From the NCBI GenBank assembly GCA_016699675.1, contig CP064985.1, positions 1,798,001-1,862,000 on the forward strand: a stretch of DNA of 64,000 nucleotides, read 5' to 3'. Source of the stretch: Austwickia sp. GTDB lineage: Bacteria > Actinomycetota > Actinomycetes > Actinomycetales > Dermatophilaceae. Positions 41,370 to 49,749 of the stretch are shown here, one piece after another. Below the pieces are notes generated by a model. It was not told where the DNA came from. It was given only the letters and a program-made list of their open reading frames with translations, and did not search any database. A program made the translations under genes and the position numbers. The first letter of the stretch is position 1, and every line of letters starts with the position of its first letter.

Positions 41370-42074
41370 TCAGGAGGTACGGCTGGCCGCCTCGTAGTAC
41401 GCGGTCGACTCCTTCTGCCACATGAACCACACGGCGCCGGCGCCGACCAGGACTTCCAGCACGCTGAGGATGAGGTTGAGCGGCTCCCGGCCGGCGGGCT
41501 GTGACATCCCCCAGACGAAGCTGAGCAGCGACAGCCCGAAGAAGATCGTCGACAGGATGCGCGCCCAGGACCGGCCCTTGGCGTTCATCACGGCCATCAG
41601 CCACCACAGCCCGGCGAAGATGACGGCGGTGACGACGCCGCCGATGGTGCCGAACTGAACGGCCCGGTCGAGGTCGGCCGGCGTGAACGAAACCCCTGCC
41701 TCTTCCAGGGACTTCCTCGTCGCCTCGCGGATGGCATCGCCCTGAGTCAGCCCCAGCAGGCCGGCGACGAGGGACAGCCCGGCGCCGATCTTCATGAGCA
41801 GGACGGCCTTGTCGATGGCCGGCGGTCGGGTCACCGGGGCGGGCGTGTAGTAGCCGCCCTGCTGGACCTGGTCGCTGCCGTACTGCGGCTGCCCGTACTG
41901 CCCGTACTGGGGCTGATCGCCGTGCTGCGCGGGCTGACCCGGCTGGCCGTACTGGGGGGGCTGGCCCGGCTGGCCGTACTGCGGGGGCTGAGCCGGCTGG
42001 CCGAACTGGGGCTGCTGGCCCGGCTGGCCGTACTGCGGCTGGTCACCCGGCGGCGGATACGTGGGTTCGGTCAT
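41370..42074 (-). CDS. Membrane protein with Pro-Gln-Tyr-Gly repeats
   Basis: A 234-residue protein. Residues 1-75 are a low-complexity cytoplasmic region of QPQYGQPG-type repeats (about ten). Then come four hydrophobic segments: AVLLMKIGAGLSLVAGLLGL, GGVVTAVIFAGLWWLMAVM, ILSTIFFGLSLLSFVWGM and LILSVLEVLVGAGAVWFMW. This layout of a glutamine/glycine/tyrosine-rich head on a small tetraspan is common among uncharacterised actinobacterial membrane proteins. No function is assigned. It is convergent with the sugar transporter. Confidence 0.75.
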   Translation of the reverse strand: MTEPTYPPPGDQPQYGQPGQQPQFGQPAQPPQYGQPGQPPQYGQPGQPAQHGDQPQYGQYGQPQYGSDQVQQGGYYTPAPVTRPPAIDKAVLLMKIGAGLSLVAGLLGLTQGDAIREATRKSLEEAGVSFTPADLDRAVQFGTIGGVVTAVIFAGLWWLMAVMNAKGRSWARILSTIFFGLSLLSFVWGMSQPAGREPLNLILSVLEVLVGAGAVWFMWQKESTAYYEAASRTS

Positions 42075-42182
42075 CGCATGAGGTCCTTCGGTGTCGTGGG
42101 TCGCCCCGAATGTCGACCCTCACCAACCACCTTGGCACCGCCGAGGGGCCGGGCACATCCGCCACGCGGAGGGTTTGCCCAG

Positions 42183-42200
42183 CTCCGCCTGAGGGCGGAG
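42183..42200 (-). terminator. Hairpin after the tandem methyltransferase gene
   Basis: CTCCGCC and GGCGGAG with loop TGAG, 20 nt beyond the stop of the methyltransferase gene. Confidence 0.5.
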
Positions 42201-42220
42201 GGTCGGAGGGCGCCCGCCGA

Positions 42221-43609
42221 TCAGGGCCGGCGCGCGACGGCGTACAGGGTCTTGGCGATGCGGAACCCGGGGTCGGTGCGCATCTTGAGGCCGACCTCGG
42301 CGACGTACGACGCGCGCAGCCGGCCCACGTCCTCCTCGGGGAGGGTGGCGAGCTCGGCGCGGGCCATCCGCTGCTGGATCTCCCAGGCCCGGTCCATGTC
42401 GGCCTCGCTGAACTCGACCTGACCGGGGGTCGTCACGATGTCCACGAAGCCGGCCGCGGTCAGCGCGTCGTGGCACTGTTCCGGCGTGCCCAGCCGGGCG
42501 GAGAGGTTGGTCAGGGTGAGCCCGTAGGCGCGGGCGTGCAGTCGGAACAGCTCGCCGGGCGGGGGCTCACCGGTGAGCATGGTCGAGAAGGCGACGAATC
42601 CGCCGGGCCGCAGCACGCGGTGCCATTCGCGCAGCGCGTCCGGCGGCCGCATGTAGAGCAGCCCGGCCCCGCACAGCACCGCGTCGACCGACCCGTCGGG
42701 CAGCTCCAGGGCCATGGCGTCCCCGAGGATCGGCTCGATAGGGGCCCGCTCGGGCGCGGGCGGGCAGTGGCGGGTCAGCTCCGCGAGCATCCCCTCCGAG
42801 ATGTCGACCGCGGTGACGCTCCCGCTCGGCCCTACCCGCGCGGCGGCCTCCCGCGCGACGAATCCCGTGCCGGCGGCGACGTCGAGGACGTGGCTGCCCG
42901 GCACCAGGGGGCTGGCGGCGACGAGCTGCTCGGCGTAATTGCGGTGCCAGTCGCTGCGGCCGTAGTCCGCGGCGCGCTCGTCGAACGCATCGCGCAGCGC
43001 GCTGCGGGTGGGCAGCGCGATGACGCCGATCCAGTCGTCGTAGCGCCCCGCGCGGATCCGGGCCTCCTCGACGATCCAGCCGGCGTCCATGAGGGTGCGG
43101 GTGAAGTCCTCGGGCTGCCAATACGTGTACCAGCGCGAGGTGCCGAGCTTCTCCGTGCTCCAGCCTTCGCCGTGGCCGATCTTCACGCTGGCGACCAGCA
43201 CGGTCTCGTCGCCGTAGGCCTCGTGCAGGCGCGCGAGCACGGCGGGGGTCTCGTCGCGGGTCAGGTGGGGCAGGACGGCGTTGGCGAAGATCACGTCGAC
43301 GTCCCGGGTGGGCGGGGGGTCGAGCCGTACGTCGTAGCGCAGCGCGTCCGGGAAGTCATGCCCCCGCAGGTAGTCGACGAAGCCCGCCGTACCGTCCGTG
43401 GCGATGACGTCGAACCCGGCGGCCCGCAGGTGACAGGCGTCCGAGCCGCCCGCGGAGCCCACCTCGAGCACCCGCGCGCCGGGCGCGAACACGTCCCCGG
43501 CCATGCTCCCGAGCCAGCGGGCCAGCGCGCTGGGTTCGGTGGGGGTCTTGGCGAGGTAGGTCGCGATGTTGGCCTCGTAGGCGGCGAGGGTCGCCTGATT
43601 TACGTCCAA
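42221..43609 (-). CDS. Protein with two tandem class I methyltransferase domains
   Basis: About 462 residues with two SAM-dependent methyltransferase domains in one frame. The N-terminal domain has RVLEVGSAGGSDACHLRAAGFDVIATDG (motif I) and DVDVIFANAVLPHLT; it ends near IGVIALPTR. The second begins ALRDAFDERAADYGRSDWHRNYAEQLV and has HVLDVAAGTGFVAREAAARVGPSGSVTAVDISEGML and VDAVLCGAGLLYMRPPDALREWHRVLRPGGFVAFS. Both SAM-binding loops look intact. TTG at 43609 is chosen because GGCGAGGAGGCAACCG, a very strong ribosome site, precedes it; an upstream ATG at 43657 has none. Substrates are unknown. Confidence 0.78.
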   Translation of the reverse strand: MDVNQATLAAYEANIATYLAKTPTEPSALARWLGSMAGDVFAPGARVLEVGSAGGSDACHLRAAGFDVIATDGTAGFVDYLRGHDFPDALRYDVRLDPPPTRDVDVIFANAVLPHLTRDETPAVLARLHEAYGDETVLVASVKIGHGEGWSTEKLGTSRWYTYWQPEDFTRTLMDAGWIVEEARIRAGRYDDWIGVIALPTRSALRDAFDERAADYGRSDWHRNYAEQLVAASPLVPGSHVLDVAAGTGFVAREAAARVGPSGSVTAVDISEGMLAELTRHCPPAPERAPIEPILGDAMALELPDGSVDAVLCGAGLLYMRPPDALREWHRVLRPGGFVAFSTMLTGEPPPGELFRLHARAYGLTLTNLSARLGTPEQCHDALTAAGFVDIVTTPGQVEFSEADMDRAWEIQQRMARAELATLPEEDVGRLRASYVAEVGLKMRTDPGFRIAKTLYAVARRP

Positions 43610-43826
43610 TCGGTTGCCTCCTCGCCCTGCGGTGGACCCGTCTCGCGCCGCGCACATGGTCGCGTGAATCGCGCGGCCGCGCCAGCTCCCATGTCCAGAA
43701 CGAACGGCAAGACGGAAAAGTTGTCGCAGGTCAGCCCCGGCGCCGCCCGTTCGGCGCTCGAGTGCGATCGAGGTTTCCCGCGGGCACCCGAGCGCCAGGG
43801 CGCCGGGCCCCGGGCCCCGGGCGCGG

Positions 43827-44611
43827 TCAGACCTGGGGGCTGCTCGTGAAGTGGGGCTGACGCTTGGCGAGGAACGCCCCGATGCCCTCCTGGGCGTCGG
43901 CGGTCACCGCCGCCGCGGCCATGACCTCGACGGCCAGGTCGTACGCGGCCCGCTGGTCCAGGTCGATCTGCGCGTAGAAGGTGCGCTTGCCCAGCGTGCG
44001 GCTGTAGGCGCTGCCGCGGGTCACCCGGGCGACGAGGTCGGCGACGGCCGCGTCGAGCTGGTCGTCGGGGACGACGGCGTTGATCAGCCCCCACCGCTCG
44101 GCCGTCGCCGCGTCGATGACGTCCCCCGACAGGGCGAACTCGAGCGCGCGCTTGCGGCCAACGTTGCGCGCGACGGCGACGAGCGGCGTGTGGCAGAACA
44201 GCCCGCCCTTGCCGCCGGGGATCGCGAACCCGGCCGAGGCCGCGGCCACGGCCAGGTCGCAGGTGGCGACGAGCTGGCAGCCCGCGGCCGTGGCGAGGGC
44301 GTGGACTCGCGCGATCACCGGCTGGGGATCGCCTGGACCGTGTCCATCATCTCGGTGCACTGGCGGAATACCGCGCGGGTCGCCGCCAGGTCCGCCCCCG
44401 CCATGTCGGCGAAGTTGTGCCCCGCCGAGAAGACCGGTCCCGCCGCCGCGAGGACCACGGCGAGCGCGTCGCTCTCGCCCGCCTCGCGCAGCGCCGCCGT
44501 CAGCTCGCCGAGGGTCTGGACGGACAGGGCGTTGCGCTTGTCCGGGCGGCTCAGGGTGATCGTCGCGGTGCTGCCGGCGCGGGTGAGGGTGAGGTTCTCG
44601 TACGTCGTCAT
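43827..44611 (-). pseudogene. Enoyl-CoA hydratase/isomerase, frameshifted
   Basis: Crotonase-fold protein of about 262 residues split into two frames. The first part (from ATG 44611) runs MTTYENLTLTRAGSTATITLSRPDKRNALS to TEMMDTVQAIP, with the oxyanion-hole strand VFSAGHNFADM. The frame then stops at 44315. The second part continues QPVIARVHALATAAGCQLVATCDLAVAAASAGFAIPGGKGGLFCHTPLVA to the stop at 43827. The break is at a run of four G (44324-44327 on the plus strand); one more would restore the expected AIPQPVIARV. Either a decayed gene or an assembly error. Its start overlaps the serine hydrolase stop. Confidence 0.8.
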
Positions 44612-45918
44612 GGACGCCATCCCACCACGTCGGGGGCGGGGAACGCCCGGTCGCCGAGCCCGGTCGAGGGCGGTGCCGAGCTCGGCGGGTTCGCCGGCTT
44701 GGCCGGCTTGGCCGGCGCGGGGGCCGCCTTGGTCGGGCAGGTGGCCTGCAGCGCGGCGATGAGGAAGTCGTTGAATGTCGTGGAGTCCTTGGTGTAGTCC
44801 CGGCCGTTGTAGGCGAGCACCACCTGCCGCGTACCGTCCGGGGAGGTGAAGGCGTACGACATCGTGCCCAACGACGCCCCGGTGTGGCCCAGCGCCACGC
44901 CCGGCTTCCCGTCCGGCCCGGGGCACGGATCCCCGACCGCCAGGAGGCCCAGCCCGTACGTGCTGCCCGCCACCGGCGGCTTGGCCATGGTGAGCACCGT
45001 GGCCGGCTTGAGGAGCTTGCCGGTGACCAGCGAACGGTAGAACGCGCTCAGGTCCTTGGCGGTCGTGACCACGGCGCCGGCGGGGCCGAAGAAGCTGGGC
45101 TGGAAGGTGTTGAGGGCGTAGGGCTTGTCGGCGATCGCGTACTCCGTCAGATGGCGCGCCGGCCACGCGGGGGTGCTCGCATAGGTCGTATGGGTCATCC
45201 CGGCGGGGGCGAACACCCGCTTCGCCAGCAGCTGGGCGAGCTGCTGGCCGGTGGCCTTCTCCAGCATCATGCCCACGACGACGTAGTTGGTGTTGGAGTA
45301 CGCGAACTTCGTGCCCGGCGTGAACTGCCACTTCTGGGTGAGCGCCTTCGCGACGAGCTCGGGGTTCGTGCGGGGCCGGGACACGACCTTCAGCAGGCTG
45401 GCCATGTCGGGGGACTCCGCGGCGTACGCCTCGTCGAAGTCCGGCATCCCGCTGGTGTGGCTGAGCAGCTGGGCCAGGGTCACCTTGCCGTAGGGCGCCG
45501 GCAGCAGCCCGGGAAGCACCTGGGCCACGGGGGTCTGCAGGCTCCAGCGCCCGGCCTCGACCTCCTGGAGGGCGAGGACGCTGACCATCGGCTTGGTGTT
45601 GCTGGCGCCGCGGAACAGGTCGGTGGACTGGGCGCGGGAGCCGGCGTCGAGGTCGGCCCACCCGGCGGAACCGGCCCACGCGCCCTCAGCGCCCCGAACA
45701 TCCGCCACCGCTCCCACGGCGCTGCCGGGCACGTTCCGGGCCACGACGGCGTCGAGCGCGGGCTGCAGGGCCGTCAGGGCGGCGGGCGTAGGTGGTGCCG
45801 GCGTTGATGGCGCCGGGTCGGCGGCGTGCGCGGCGCCGGGGAGGGCGACGGCCAGGGCGGTGGCGGTGGAGGTGGCGGCGACGGCCGCGAGCGCCAGCTT
45901 GCGCGCGGAGGGGTGCAT
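44608..45918 (-). CDS. Secreted serine hydrolase of the beta-lactamase/DD-peptidase family
   Basis: A 436-residue class C beta-lactamase-like enzyme. The first 32 residues are a signal peptide (LALAAVAATSTATALAVALPGAAHA). The S-x-x-K site is in GASNTKPMVSVL, the Y-x-N in FAYSNTNYVVVGMMLEKATGQ, and the third motif H-T-G in GVALGHTGASLGTM. Together these match D-alanyl-D-alanine carboxypeptidases and esterases of the family. A C-terminal proline/alanine-rich tail (TKAAPAPAKPAKPANPPSS) could span the wall. ATG at 45918 follows AAGGAAA. Its stop overlaps the hydratase start, so the two were once co-translated. Confidence 0.88.
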   Translation of the reverse strand: MHPSARKLALAAVAATSTATALAVALPGAAHAADPAPSTPAPPTPAALTALQPALDAVVARNVPGSAVGAVADVRGAEGAWAGSAGWADLDAGSRAQSTDLFRGASNTKPMVSVLALQEVEAGRWSLQTPVAQVLPGLLPAPYGKVTLAQLLSHTSGMPDFDEAYAAESPDMASLLKVVSRPRTNPELVAKALTQKWQFTPGTKFAYSNTNYVVVGMMLEKATGQQLAQLLAKRVFAPAGMTHTTYASTPAWPARHLTEYAIADKPYALNTFQPSFFGPAGAVVTTAKDLSAFYRSLVTGKLLKPATVLTMAKPPVAGSTYGLGLLAVGDPCPGPDGKPGVALGHTGASLGTMSYAFTSPDGTRQVVLAYNGRDYTKDSTTFNDFLIAALQATCPTKAAPAPAKPAKPANPPSSAPPSTGLGDRAFPAPDVVGWRP

Positions 45919-46088
45919 GGGGGTTTCCTTGCGTCTGGCGCCGCCCCCGATCGGCGACGCACGGGTCCTCAGTCCACCAACCGTGCGCGTCCGGCGGGTA
46001 ACGCCTGGGCAAAGACTGAGTAAGAACTGGACGTCCGTCCTGGTCGGCGGCGGACATGGGGCTCGGGGGCGGACGCCTGCGCACGGCG

Positions 46089-46094
46089 TACCCT
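46089..46094 (+). promoter_or_regulatory. Putative -10 box of a leaderless transcript
   Basis: TACCCT ends 6 nt before the GTG at 46101 and decides that start over the ATG at 46056. Confidence 0.4.
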
Positions 46095-46100
46095 GTCCGC

Positions 46101-46535
46101 GTGGTCAAAGCCTGGGCGATCCCGCTGACGTACGCGGTCATGGCAGCAGGGCAGATCTTCTTCGCCCTCCGGATGGACGGGGCGGCCCGGTTCGCGGCCG
46201 CTGGTTGCGCGGTCGTGCTGCTGGCGGGGGCCTTCTATTTCCGGCCGCGGGCGCTGCCGCGGTCGACGTACGACGAGGCGACGCGTGCCGCCGACGAGGG
46301 GCGGGTCGTCATCTACCACCGGCCGGGCTGCGTGTTCTGCGCGCGGCTGGCGTCGGCGCTGGGTCGCGCCGGACGGGATCGGGCCGTCTGGGTGGACATC
46401 TGGGGCGATCCGCAGGCTGCGGCGTACGTCCGGTCCGTCAACGACGGGAACGAGACCGTTCCCACCGTGGTGATCGACGGGGCTGCGGTGACGAACCCGC
46501 CGCCCGCGCGGGTGCGGGCGGCGCTGGGGCTGTAG
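46101..46535 (+). CDS. Membrane-anchored glutaredoxin/mycoredoxin-like protein
   Basis: A 144-residue protein with two N-terminal hydrophobic segments (AIPLTYAVMAAGQIFFAL and FAAAGCAVVLLAGAFYF) then a thioredoxin-fold domain with the redox motif PGCVFCARL and the cis-proline TVPTVVIDG. In mycothiol-using actinobacteria such CxxC proteins reduce mixed disulfides. The two-cysteine CVFC is of mycoredoxin type. The GTG start at 46101 follows a TACCCT box with no ribosome site; an ATG 45 nt upstream is an alternative. It is convergent with a methyltransferase gene. Confidence 0.8.
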   Translation: MVKAWAIPLTYAVMAAGQIFFALRMDGAARFAAAGCAVVLLAGAFYFRPRALPRSTYDEATRAADEGRVVIYHRPGCVFCARLASALGRAGRDRAVWVDIWGDPQAAAYVRSVNDGNETVPTVVIDGAAVTNPPPARVRAALGL

Positions 46536-46544
46536 CTGGCCCGG

Positions 46545-47270
46545 TCAGGGCCGGACGCAGCGATAGGCGAGGGTGACATACGGCAGGTCAACCGTGCCGT
46601 CGGCAGCGGACTGCGCGACCTCCTGCGCGATCACCCGCACCTCCGCCAGAACGGCTGCGCGCTTGTCCGGTTCGGCGGCGAGCACGTAGCTGCGGGAGGC
46701 GGCCAGGTCCACGATCTGGTCGACGGTCAGGCGACTGGACCAGCGGTGTTCGGCGCGCTCGACCGGCCCGAACGGCGGCGCCAGGGTCGGTCCGCCGGTG
46801 GGGACCAGGTGCTGCGGCGTCTCGCCATGGAGGACCCGGCTGAGTCGGCGTACCCATTCGACGCTGTCGTCGCGGAAGTTCCAGATGAGGCCGAGCGCTC
46901 CACCCCGCCGCAGCACCCGGGCGGCCTCTCGGCAGGCGGCCTCGGGGTCGACCCAATGCCACGACTGTCCGAAGACGATGGCGTCGGCGGACGCGTCGGG
47001 ACAGGGTAGGCGCTCCGCGCTGCCCACCTGGGTTGCGACGCCCGGGATGCGGAGCCGCAGGGTGGCCAGCATGGCGTCATCGGGATCGACGGCCGAGACG
47101 CGGCGCCCGGGCGTCGCCAGGACCGTCGTGAGCTTGCCCGTGCCGGCGCCGACATCGACCACGTCGAGGGCCTCGCGGACGAGCCAGGCCACGGCCTCGG
47201 CGGGGTAGCCGGGCCGGCCGCGATCGTAGGCGGCGGCGTCCCGGCCGAAGGCTCGTCCTGGGTCACTCAC
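46545..47270 (-). CDS. Class I SAM-dependent methyltransferase
   Basis: A 241-residue methyltransferase of the type with N-terminal RAFGRDAAAYDRGRPGYPAEAVAWL and SAM loop VVDVGAGTGKLTTVLATPGRRVSAVDPDDAML. The next motif, ADAIVFGQSWHWVDPEAACREAARVLRRGGALGLIWNFRD, resembles Tam/COG2226 family enzymes. GTG at 47270 is 10 nt after the DsrE stop, so it may be in the sulfur operon transcript, although the protein itself shows no sulfur link. Substrate unknown. Confidence 0.83.
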   Translation of the reverse strand: MSDPGRAFGRDAAAYDRGRPGYPAEAVAWLVREALDVVDVGAGTGKLTTVLATPGRRVSAVDPDDAMLATLRLRIPGVATQVGSAERLPCPDASADAIVFGQSWHWVDPEAACREAARVLRRGGALGLIWNFRDDSVEWVRRLSRVLHGETPQHLVPTGGPTLAPPFGPVERAEHRWSSRLTVDQIVDLAASRSYVLAAEPDKRAAVLAEVRVIAQEVAQSAADGTVDLPYVTLAYRCVRP

Positions 47271-47280
47271 GGTGAGGCGC

Positions 47281-47835
47281 TCAGATGAAGACGATCTGGG
47301 CGCCCTCGGACAGCTCGATGAAGTCGGCGGCGCTGATGATGCCCTCGACGCCCTCGTACAGGTCGTCCATCGTCAGCTTCATCATGTCCGCCGACAGCTG
47401 GCAGCCCCACAGGTGGCCGCCGGAGGCCTGGATCTGCTCGAGCATCTCCGGCACCGTGGGGATGTCCAGGTCCTTGAGCTGCTTGTTCATCATCTTCGTG
47501 GCGATGCTCGTCATGCCCGGCAGGACGCCCAGCGTCTGCGGCATCGACATCGCGCCGAGGCCCGGCCGGAGCCGGTCGAGGTCGTTCATGTGCATGGCGG
47601 TGTTGCCGGCGAACGTGAACTTCAGCTTGTCCATGGTGGCCTTGTTGATCATGTCGAAGCCCCAGAACGTGAAGAAGATGTGCACCTCGCAGCCCTCGCC
47701 CAGGGCGGCGTTGCCCATGATCAACGCCGGGTAAGCCATGTCGAGGTTGCCCTTGCTGCAGATGAAGCACATCTTGCGAGGGCCGCTGCTGTCGGTGTCG
47801 TCGCCGAAGTTCGGGACGACCGGGGCGTCACTCAT
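47281..47835 (-). CDS. DsrE2-like (DsrE/DsrF/DrsH-like) sulfurtransferase
   Basis: A 184-residue peripheral sulfur-carrier protein of the DsrE_2 type. The signature MCFICSKGNLDMAYPALIMGNAALGEGCEVHIFFTFWGFDMI is present with C23 and C26, followed by LGVLPGMTSIATKMMNKQL and a third conserved cysteine in HLWGCQLSADMMKL. Proteins of this group accept persulfide sulfur and hand it on, with TusA and Hdr-like complexes in other organisms. GAGGAG lies before ATG 47835. It follows the TusE-like gene by 65 nt in the same operon as SQR. Confidence 0.88.
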   Translation of the reverse strand: MSDAPVVPNFGDDTDSSGPRKMCFICSKGNLDMAYPALIMGNAALGEGCEVHIFFTFWGFDMINKATMDKLKFTFAGNTAMHMNDLDRLRPGLGAMSMPQTLGVLPGMTSIATKMMNKQLKDLDIPTVPEMLEQIQASGGHLWGCQLSADMMKLTMDDLYEGVEGIISAADFIELSEGAQIVFI

Positions 47836-47900
47836 CGGGATCTCCTCGGGTCGGGTGGATGCTTGCTGGGGTTAGCAGCTGGCGGTGCCTATTCGGCAGG

Positions 47901-48215
47901 TCAGACGCAGCCCTTGGGCTTGGGCAGGCCCGCGACGTACGCCATCTTCTTGGCCGGCTTCTTGGGGAACAGCTCGAACAGTTCCTTGGTGGGGAAGTTG
48001 CCCGCCGTGGCCACCCGGCGCAGGGTCGGGGTCTCGCCCTTGGCGGCGAAATCCGTGCGGAGGAACCGGATGGCCTCCCAGTGCCGGTCGGACATGTCGA
48101 CGCCGATGAGCTTGGCCAGCTCGGCGCCCAGCGCCTCGTCCCATTGGGTGGGGTTGGTGAGGAAGCCCTCCTCGTTGATGTCAACCGTGCGGCCGGCGAT
48201 GGTGGTGCTGGGCAT
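47901..48215 (-). CDS. TusE/DsrC/DsvC-family sulfur-relay protein
   Basis: A 104-residue DsrC-fold protein. It has the family pattern INEEGFLTNPTQWDEALGAELAKLIGVDMSDRHWEAIRFLRTDFAAKGETPTLRRV and the C-terminal arm GLPKPKGCV with the penultimate cysteine C103 that carries persulfide. The second cysteine that dissimilatory DsrC has ten or eleven residues earlier is replaced by alanine (AYVAGLP), so this is a one-cysteine TusE-like relay protein and not a DsrAB electron acceptor. AGGAG precedes ATG 48215. It lies 33 nt after SQR and before the DsrE2-like gene. Confidence 0.88.
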   Translation of the reverse strand: MPSTTIAGRTVDINEEGFLTNPTQWDEALGAELAKLIGVDMSDRHWEAIRFLRTDFAAKGETPTLRRVATAGNFPTKELFELFPKKPAKKMAYVAGLPKPKGCV

Positions 48216-48248
48216 CTCGGTGCTCCTGGGCTGCTCGTAGGGTTCGGG

Positions 48249-49607
48249 TCAGAAGGTGGGGACGTGGGTGCCGTGGCCACCGCCGGGCACCGGCGGGGCC
48301 TTGGGGGTGACGGCCGAGGAGAGGTCCTTGCCAGCCATCGACATGTTCGCCGGGATCGGCATCCGGTGGCCGGGCAGCAGCACGTTCCAGTAGATGTGCC
48401 GGAACGCCAGCTTGCCGGCGTGGTTGGCGCGGGTCTCCTTGAGCAGCTGCATCGGCCCGACCTTGGGCAACGGGAACGTGCCGGCCAGCGGCTCGGTGTC
48501 GTAGTTGAAGTCGATGAGCAGGGCCTTGCCGTAGCCGGACTCGATGAAGCAGTTGGAGTGCCCGTCGAAGCTGGCGGTCAGGGGCTCGCCGGCGATCGCG
48601 GCCAGGAAGTTGTGCTCCAGGATCTCCACGGCGAAGTGGGCCACCGAGCCGGCCTTCGACGTCGGGATGTCACCCGCGTCGCCCAGGACCCAGATGTCGT
48701 CGTGGTCGACCGAGCGCAGCGTGTGCTTGTCGGTGGGGACGTAGTTCATGTCGTCGCCGAGTCCCGACCGGGCCACCCACTCCTGGCCCAGGTTGATCGG
48801 CACGGTGACGAGGAGGTCGAACGGGACCTCGCGCTCGTCGTACGAGACCACCGCGTTGAAGCCGGCGGGCGAATCCTCGACGTCGATTCGCTCGGTGGCG
48901 AAGTCGGTCTCCATCGCGACGCCGCGCTCCTCCAGCAGGTACCCCAGCGCCTTGCTGCAGGTGGCCTTGGTGAACGCGCCGTCCAACGGGGTGACGTAGA
49001 CCAGCTCGACGGACTCGCGCAGGCCGCGCTTGGTGAAGTACTCGTCGGCGAGGAACGCGAACTCCAGCGGCGCCACCGGGCACTTGATCGGCAGCTCGTT
49101 GATGTGGATGACCAGGCGCCCGCCGGTGAACCGCTCCAGCGCCTCGTGCAGTGCCAGCGCCCCCTCCAGCGTGTAGAACTGATGCACCCTGGCGCCGCTG
49201 CCGTGAACGCCGGCGCCGCCGCGGGCCGTCGTCTCGTCGGCGGCCATGGCCTCGGCCATCCCGGGCGTCTTGTCCGGGCGCGGTTCGCAGCCGGTGGCGA
49301 TGATGAGCTGGTCGTACGCCAGCTCCCGACCGCCGGCGAGATGCACCGTGTGGGCGGCCGCGTCGACCCGGTCGATCTCCGCGAGGACCAGGTCGATCCC
49401 GTCGCCGATGAAGCGATGCCGAGAGCGGACCACCTGGTCGCGCGTGTAGGTGCCGAACGGCAGGAACAGGTATCCGGGCTGGTAGTGGTGGGTGTCGTCG
49501 CGGTCGACCACGGTGATGGCCCACTCGGCGCGGTCCAGCTTCCGGCGCAGCTTGTTGGCGGCCATCGTGCCGGCCGTTCCGCCGCCGAGGATGACGAGCT
49601 GTCGCAT
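48249..49607 (-). CDS. Sulfide:quinone oxidoreductase-like FAD protein
   Basis: A 452-residue FAD-dependent disulfide-type oxidoreductase that would oxidise sulfide to persulfide/polysulfide and reduce the quinone pool. The dinucleotide loop VILGGGTAGTMAANKL starts at residue 5, the second FAD motif reads DIWVLGDAGDIPTSKAG, and the quinone-end pattern is EHNFLAAIAGEPLTASFDGHSNCFIESGYGKALLIDF. Redox cysteines C176 (in IKCPVAP) and C353 match the SQR pair. The C-terminal tail is glycine/proline-rich. ATG at 49607 follows AAGGAG. It is the first gene of the SQR-TusE-DsrE2 operon, downstream of the palindrome at 49656. Confidence 0.85.
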   Translation of the reverse strand: MRQLVILGGGTAGTMAANKLRRKLDRAEWAITVVDRDDTHHYQPGYLFLPFGTYTRDQVVRSRHRFIGDGIDLVLAEIDRVDAAAHTVHLAGGRELAYDQLIIATGCEPRPDKTPGMAEAMAADETTARGGAGVHGSGARVHQFYTLEGALALHEALERFTGGRLVIHINELPIKCPVAPLEFAFLADEYFTKRGLRESVELVYVTPLDGAFTKATCSKALGYLLEERGVAMETDFATERIDVEDSPAGFNAVVSYDEREVPFDLLVTVPINLGQEWVARSGLGDDMNYVPTDKHTLRSVDHDDIWVLGDAGDIPTSKAGSVAHFAVEILEHNFLAAIAGEPLTASFDGHSNCFIESGYGKALLIDFNYDTEPLAGTFPLPKVGPMQLLKETRANHAGKLAFRHIYWNVLLPGHRMPIPANMSMAGKDLSSAVTPKAPPVPGGGHGTHVPTF

Positions 49608-49655
49608 GGGCGCACTCCTTAGGCCGTCGCTCGCACCGAGTCCGTTCCCACCAGC

Positions 49656-49671
49656 ATGCCCCTAGGGGTAT
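49656..49671. promoter_or_regulatory. CsoR/CstR-type operator palindrome upstream of SQR
   Basis: ATGCCCCTAGGGGTAT is a 16-bp palindrome with one imperfect pair, ending 49 nt before the SQR start. A/T-flanked C4-TA-G4 cores are typical operators of CsoR-family repressors. The persulfide-sensing members (CstR) control just such SQR/sulfurtransferase operons. No csoR/cstR gene is present in the window. Confidence 0.6.
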
Positions 49672-49749
49672 CTCCTCGGAGGGGACTTCCGACCTTTCGT
49701 CCCCGCTCGGGGACGTGATCTGGGCAACAGGATCGGCGGTGGATAGCCC

